Source: JAHQVK01 sp036788295 (GTDB lineage: Bacteria > Myxococcota > Kuafuiibacteriia > Kuafuiibacteriales > Kuafuiibacteriaceae). Taken from it: a stretch of 64,000 nt of DNA. Position numbers and translations under genes: made by a program. Below are positions 60,783-64,000 of the stretch, in pieces. The notes under the pieces were generated by a model that had not been told where the DNA came from, did no database searches, and was given only the letters and a program-made list of their open reading frames with translations. The stretch lies in the NCBI GenBank assembly GCA_036788295.1, contig DAIQNR010000013.1, positions 1-64,000 on the forward strand. Direction: 5' to 3'. Numbering within the stretch: position 1 is the stretch's first letter; every line of letters begins with the position of its first letter.

Positions 60783-61901
60783 TCACAGCCCCTTCCCGAG
60801 GAAGTCTCGAATCGACCCGTAGATGGCTTCTTTGTCCTTGATCTCGGACGTCACCACCCGGTGCTCGCTCGGCTTGGGGAACGCCTCGCGCAGGTCCTTG
60901 ATGAACTGGCCCGACCCGTAGGGCGACTCCACCTGGCCGTAGCAGAACATGTTGACGGCGGGGATCATCTTTTCCCTCAGCAGGGTCAGGCACTGGCTGG
61001 TGTCGTCCGCGGACCAGTTGTCGCCGTCGGAGAAGTGAAACGGATAAATGTTCCACTCCGAGGTCGGGTAGTCGTCCTCGATGATCTTCCAAGCGAGCTT
61101 GTACGCGGAGGAAATCATCGTGCCTCCCGACTCCCGGGTGTGAAAGAACGTCTCTCGGTCCACTTCCCGGGCCATCGCGTCGTGGATGATGTAGCGGGAC
61201 TCGATGCCCTTGTACTGGCTTCTGAGCCAGGTATCGAGCCAGAAGGACTCGATGCGGACGATCTCCTTCTGCTCGTCGCCCATCGAGCCAGAAACGTCCA
61301 TCATGTACAGGATGACCGCGTTGGCCTGCGGCTCGACCACCTCTTTCCACGAGCGGTACCGGCGGTCGGCGCGGGTGGGGACCACCAGCGGGCGAGCTGG
61401 GTCGTACTCTCCGGAGACCACCGAGCGGCGGAGCGCCTGCTTGTAGGTTCGCTTGAAGTGGCGCAGCGACTCCGGGCCAGCGGTGTTGATGCCGGTGTAG
61501 CGAAGACGGGTCTGTTCGATGCGCTCCTTGCCCCGAGGCTCGATGCGAGGCAGCTTCAGCTCCTCTCCGAGCATCTCGGCCAGCTCGTCCAGAGTGACGT
61601 CCACCTCGAGCATGTGCTCGCCCGGCCCGTCGCCCGCCTCGCCTTTGCCTCCCGGACCCTCGACCGACCCTGGGGAGAGCACGTCACCGGGGTTGCCCTC
61701 CCCTTGCCCGGCGCCGCCGGTGTCCCGGTGCCCAAACTTGAACCGGGGGAGCTCGATCGAGGGGACCGGGATCGAGATGAGGTCCTTGCCCTGCTTCCCG
61801 ACCATCTCGCCCTTCTGGATGTACTTCCGAAGATTCTGCTTGATTTTGCCGCGGACGATGTTCTTGAACCGGGCGTGGTCCGTCTCGATGCGCGTGGCCA
61901 T
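60783..61901 (-). CDS. DUF444/YeaH-like VWA-domain protein
   Basis: 372 residues. N-terminal ARFKNIVRGKIKQNLRKYIQ matches YeaH/YhbH. The VWA domain has the metal-site motif MMDVSGSMG (DxSxS) and later SGGTMISSAYKLAW. Usually such genes sit with a PrkA-type kinase (YeaG) and SpoVR (YcgB) and act in stress or starvation signalling; neither partner is in this window. Its neighbour downstream is glgC. Confidence 0.9.
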   Translation of the reverse strand: MATRIETDHARFKNIVRGKIKQNLRKYIQKGEMVGKQGKDLISIPVPSIELPRFKFGHRDTGGAGQGEGNPGDVLSPGSVEGPGGKGEAGDGPGEHMLEVDVTLDELAEMLGEELKLPRIEPRGKERIEQTRLRYTGINTAGPESLRHFKRTYKQALRRSVVSGEYDPARPLVVPTRADRRYRSWKEVVEPQANAVILYMMDVSGSMGDEQKEIVRIESFWLDTWLRSQYKGIESRYIIHDAMAREVDRETFFHTRESGGTMISSAYKLAWKIIEDDYPTSEWNIYPFHFSDGDNWSADDTSQCLTLLREKMIPAVNMFCYGQVESPYGSGQFIKDLREAFPKPSEHRVVTSEIKDKEAIYGSIRDFLGKGL

Positions 61902-61957
61902 GGCGAGACCCTACCCTAGCGGGGCCCAGCTTCGATACCGCTCGAAGACCCCCGCCA

Positions 61958-62527
61958 TCAGCGGTGCAGGGCCCGCGCGAAGCTGGTCAGCGCGTCGCGC
62001 TCCGCGGTGCCGACGTATTCGGGGAGGCGGGCGGGAGCCACCGCCGCCGCTCCCTGCAGGAGGCAGTCGAGCGCGAGCAGGGCACGTTTCGCGGTCTCGC
62101 CCGAGAACCCGCGCTTTTCGAGACCGTGCCTGATGTGGTCGAGGGCGGCTGCGGTTCGATGGCGGTCGAGGCGTCCGGAAGCGAGGGTCTCGAGAAGCGC
62201 TGCGTCGAGCTCGGTTGCGCGAAGCGCGTCGACCGCCAGCGCCACTCGGAGGCCCTTCACCGGACGGAGCGCGACCAGCGCTTCGAGTGCGAGGGCGTCG
62301 CGCCGCGCGGCCTCGAGTTCTTCAGGGGAGGTCGCCGAAGCGATTCGGGCTTCGGAGGCCGGCGACAGCCGGGGCTCCGAGCCGCCGTCCGATATCGCCC
62401 ACAAACGCAGGAACGCGACCCGGGCCGGGCCGTCCAGGGGACGAACCACGGGAATGTCGAGGCGCTTCTGCCGAACACCCCGGCGCCGCGGAGGATACGA
62501 AGCCGGCGGGCGTTCGAGCGTCGCCAT
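61958..62527 (-). CDS. Hypothetical helical protein
   Basis: 189 residues, Ala/Leu/Arg-rich and predicted to be all-helical (ATSPEELEAARRDALALEAL, GFSGETAKRALLALDCLLQG). No signal peptide, membrane helix or recognised domain. It precedes the DUF444 gene by 56 nt on the same strand, so they may be co-transcribed. Confidence 0.5.
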   Translation of the reverse strand: MATLERPPASYPPRRRGVRQKRLDIPVVRPLDGPARVAFLRLWAISDGGSEPRLSPASEARIASATSPEELEAARRDALALEALVALRPVKGLRVALAVDALRATELDAALLETLASGRLDRHRTAAALDHIRHGLEKRGFSGETAKRALLALDCLLQGAAAVAPARLPEYVGTAERDALTSFARALHR

Positions 62528-62589
62528 CGTTGACGCTGCGATGAAACCAGGGCGTCACCGGAGCGTCAACCCGCCGAGTGAACCGTGAT

Positions 62590-64000
62590 TCAACGACAGC
62601 TCAAGACCGCGGTCTTGCGTGCCTCCACCCGGACCCTTCGCTCCACGACGACCCGATCCCGGCAGATGACTACGAAATTTCGGAGACCGGGGCCCATGGG
62701 CCGGTCGACAGCCGGGGTGCGGCCCGCGCAGGTCTCGTCCATCATGATCGCGCAATCGCTCGGGCACTCCGAGGTCTCGAAGCGACCGAGGCCGCGCCAA
62801 ACCGAATCTCGGCAGCTCTTCGAGAGCCGAACGACGTCGGTCTCGTCCTCTCCCTCCTCCGGCGGGATCTCGAGCCCCCGCGGCCCCGCGATCGCTCCCT
62901 TTCCGAGCTGCTTGTTGAGCTGGCCCGCGTCGGGTCCGGCCTGGTCCTCCGCGGGGCGGGAGGGCCGCCGCCTCGGGGTCCGGCGCGCTCGGGGCTCTGG
63001 AGCCGGCGGCCGAGAGCCCACGCCCCCGTCCGGCTCGAGAGCGCCGTCCGGCTCGGCGGGCCCCGGCGACTCTTCGCCCGGCTCGAGGACGTCGGGGTCC
63101 TCATCGTCCTGCTCGGCGTCGTAAACAGGGGACTCGCCGGTAGGAGGAAGCAGGACGGCGAGACCCGAGCCATCGAAAGCACGAGCCGGACCGACGTCAC
63201 CGGGACCGGCGCCGACTGCCCCGCCCCATCCAGGCACCTCTGGGAGGACGCCAGCGGCGTAGGCAAAAAAACCGCCGAGCACTGCGGCGAGCAGGACCAC
63301 GACCGCCAGCCCCCCCCGATTCGAACCGATGTCCGGCTCCGGCTCGGGGGGAGCCGGAGGCAGGGACGGCTCGGTCCCGAGCCCTTCGAGCCGCCGCCGG
63401 AGGCGAGCGAGCGCGTCGGCGAGCTCCGTCGCCGAGCTCGGCCTGGCGTCCGGCTCCTTTTGCAGGCACTGGTCGATGAGCGCCTCGAGGTCGGCCGGGG
63501 CGGCCGGAAACCTCTCCCGCAGCTTCGGCGGGGACTGGCTCGCGTGCGCGCTGAGGTATTGGTAGCTCGTCTGGGCGACGAAGGGGGGCTGGCCGACGAG
63601 GCCCTCGTAGAGGATGAGCCCCAGGCTGTAGAGGTCCGCGCGCGCGTCCACGTCGGCGGTCGAGATCGCCTGCTCCGGCGACATGTACCGGGGCGTACCG
63701 AACACCTGGCCGGTGCTGGTGATCCGGGTGGCCTCCTCGTCCATGATGCGAGCGATCCCGAAGTCGAGCACCTTCGGCACCACCGTCGACCCGACCTGAA
63801 CGAGAAAGATGTTGGCCGGCTTCAAGTCGCGGTGAACGAGGCCGGCGGCGTGCGCCTCCGCGAGCGACCGGGCCACGCCCTCTCCGAGGTCGAGCACCTC
63901 CTCGACCGACATCGGACCCTCTTGCTTCAGCCGCTCGTTGAGCGCGGACCCCCGAAGCAGCTCGGTCACCATCAGGGCGAGCCCGTCTTCGGTCTCTCCG
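62590..64000 (-). CDS. Ser/Thr protein kinase, N-terminus beyond the window
   Basis: Partial: the frame runs off the window end, and the first visible residues (GETEDGLALMVTELL) are already inside the N-lobe. The rest of the kinase domain is intact (LVHRDLKPANIFLV, VLDFGIARI, MSPEQAI). A Pro-rich linker, one membrane helix (GLAVVVLLAAVLGGFFAYAAG) and an exported C-terminal domain with paired Cys (SECPSDCAIMMDETCAG) and a basic tail follow. The extracytoplasmic Cys domain may sense a ligand; its family is unknown to me. Confidence 0.88.
   Translation of the reverse strand, partial: GETEDGLALMVTELLRGSALNERLKQEGPMSVEEVLDLGEGVARSLAEAHAAGLVHRDLKPANIFLVQVGSTVVPKVLDFGIARIMDEEATRITSTGQVFGTPRYMSPEQAISTADVDARADLYSLGLILYEGLVGQPPFVAQTSYQYLSAHASQSPPKLRERFPAAPADLEALIDQCLQKEPDARPSSATELADALARLRRRLEGLGTEPSLPPAPPEPEPDIGSNRGGLAVVVLLAAVLGGFFAYAAGVLPEVPGWGGAVGAGPGDVGPARAFDGSGLAVLLPPTGESPVYDAEQDDEDPDVLEPGEESPGPAEPDGALEPDGGVGSRPPAPEPRARRTPRRRPSRPAEDQAGPDAGQLNKQLGKGAIAGPRGLEIPPEEGEDETDVVRLSKSCRDSVWRGLGRFETSECPSDCAIMMDETCAGRTPAVDRPMGPGLRNFVVICRDRVVVERRVRVEARKTAVLSCR

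Overview
The window is 64 kb of very GC-rich DNA, densely packed on both strands, with many 4-bp ATGA/GTGA stop-start overlaps and frequent GTG or TTG starts. The gene mix includes FHA proteins, sigma54-type AAA+ regulators, eukaryote-like Ser/Thr kinases, a class III cyclase-like protein, many lipoproteins and a metalloprotease with a MYXO-CTERM-like tail. This points to a Myxococcota (deltaproteobacterial) chromosome. It is probably a metagenome or draft assembly: a run of exactly 100 N at 25627-25726 is flanked by identical 55-nt sequences. No rRNA, tRNA, CRISPR array or insertion sequence was recognised.

Layout. 1-6.3 kb: a secreted protein of unknown function, a hairpin repeat, a K+ channel with a C-terminal zinc ribbon, a fused N-acetylglutamate kinase/acetyltransferase, and a GAF/PAS hybrid histidine kinase. 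6.3-13.4 kb: a heme acquisition locus with a HugZ-like protein diverging from TonB receptor, triple-HmuY lipoprotein and HmuT, HmuU, HmuV, with a Fur-like palindrome between the two arms. 13.4-14.3 kb: a degenerate 20-bp tandem repeat, a perfect 22-bp palindrome and a Phd/VapC toxin-antitoxin pair. 14.4-22.5 kb: an Entner-Doudoroff operon zwf-pgl-edd-eda, closely preceded by a formate/nitrite-type channel and an MscS-type channel. 22.7-24.0 kb: an outer-membrane barrel protein and a small membrane protein.

24.1-26.9 kb holds the most unusual pair: two overlapping FHA-AAA+ regulators. The first keeps the sigma54-contacting GAFTGA loop but has no DNA-binding domain. The second has a Fis-type helix-turn-helix but has lost the loop, so together they could form one split activator. 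26.9-30.1 kb: carbonic anhydrase, a Ser/Thr kinase, an Asp-rich lipoprotein and a membrane protein. 30.1-35.2 kb: a six-gene operon (two small lipoproteins, a Tat-exported FAD oxidoreductase, a polytopic membrane protein, metF, an M23 peptidase). 35.3-40.6 kb: a nitroreductase, a response regulator with a degenerate sigma54 loop, the metalloprotease, an ExeA-like membrane ATPase and an FHA protein.

40.7-47.2 kb: a lipoprotein, hemW, then hrcA-grpE-dnaK-asd. 47.2-51.9 kb: a RimK-like ATP-grasp ligase, a lytic transglycosylase, a GNAT protein and an MshEN-domain protein. 52.3-54.1 kb: btaA-btaB for the phosphorus-free betaine lipid DGTS. 54.2-64 kb: a Deg-like protease without signal peptide, two small unknown genes, a cyclase-like protein, an FHA protein, a dienelactone hydrolase, glgC, a DUF444 protein, an unknown gene and a Ser/Thr kinase cut by the window end.
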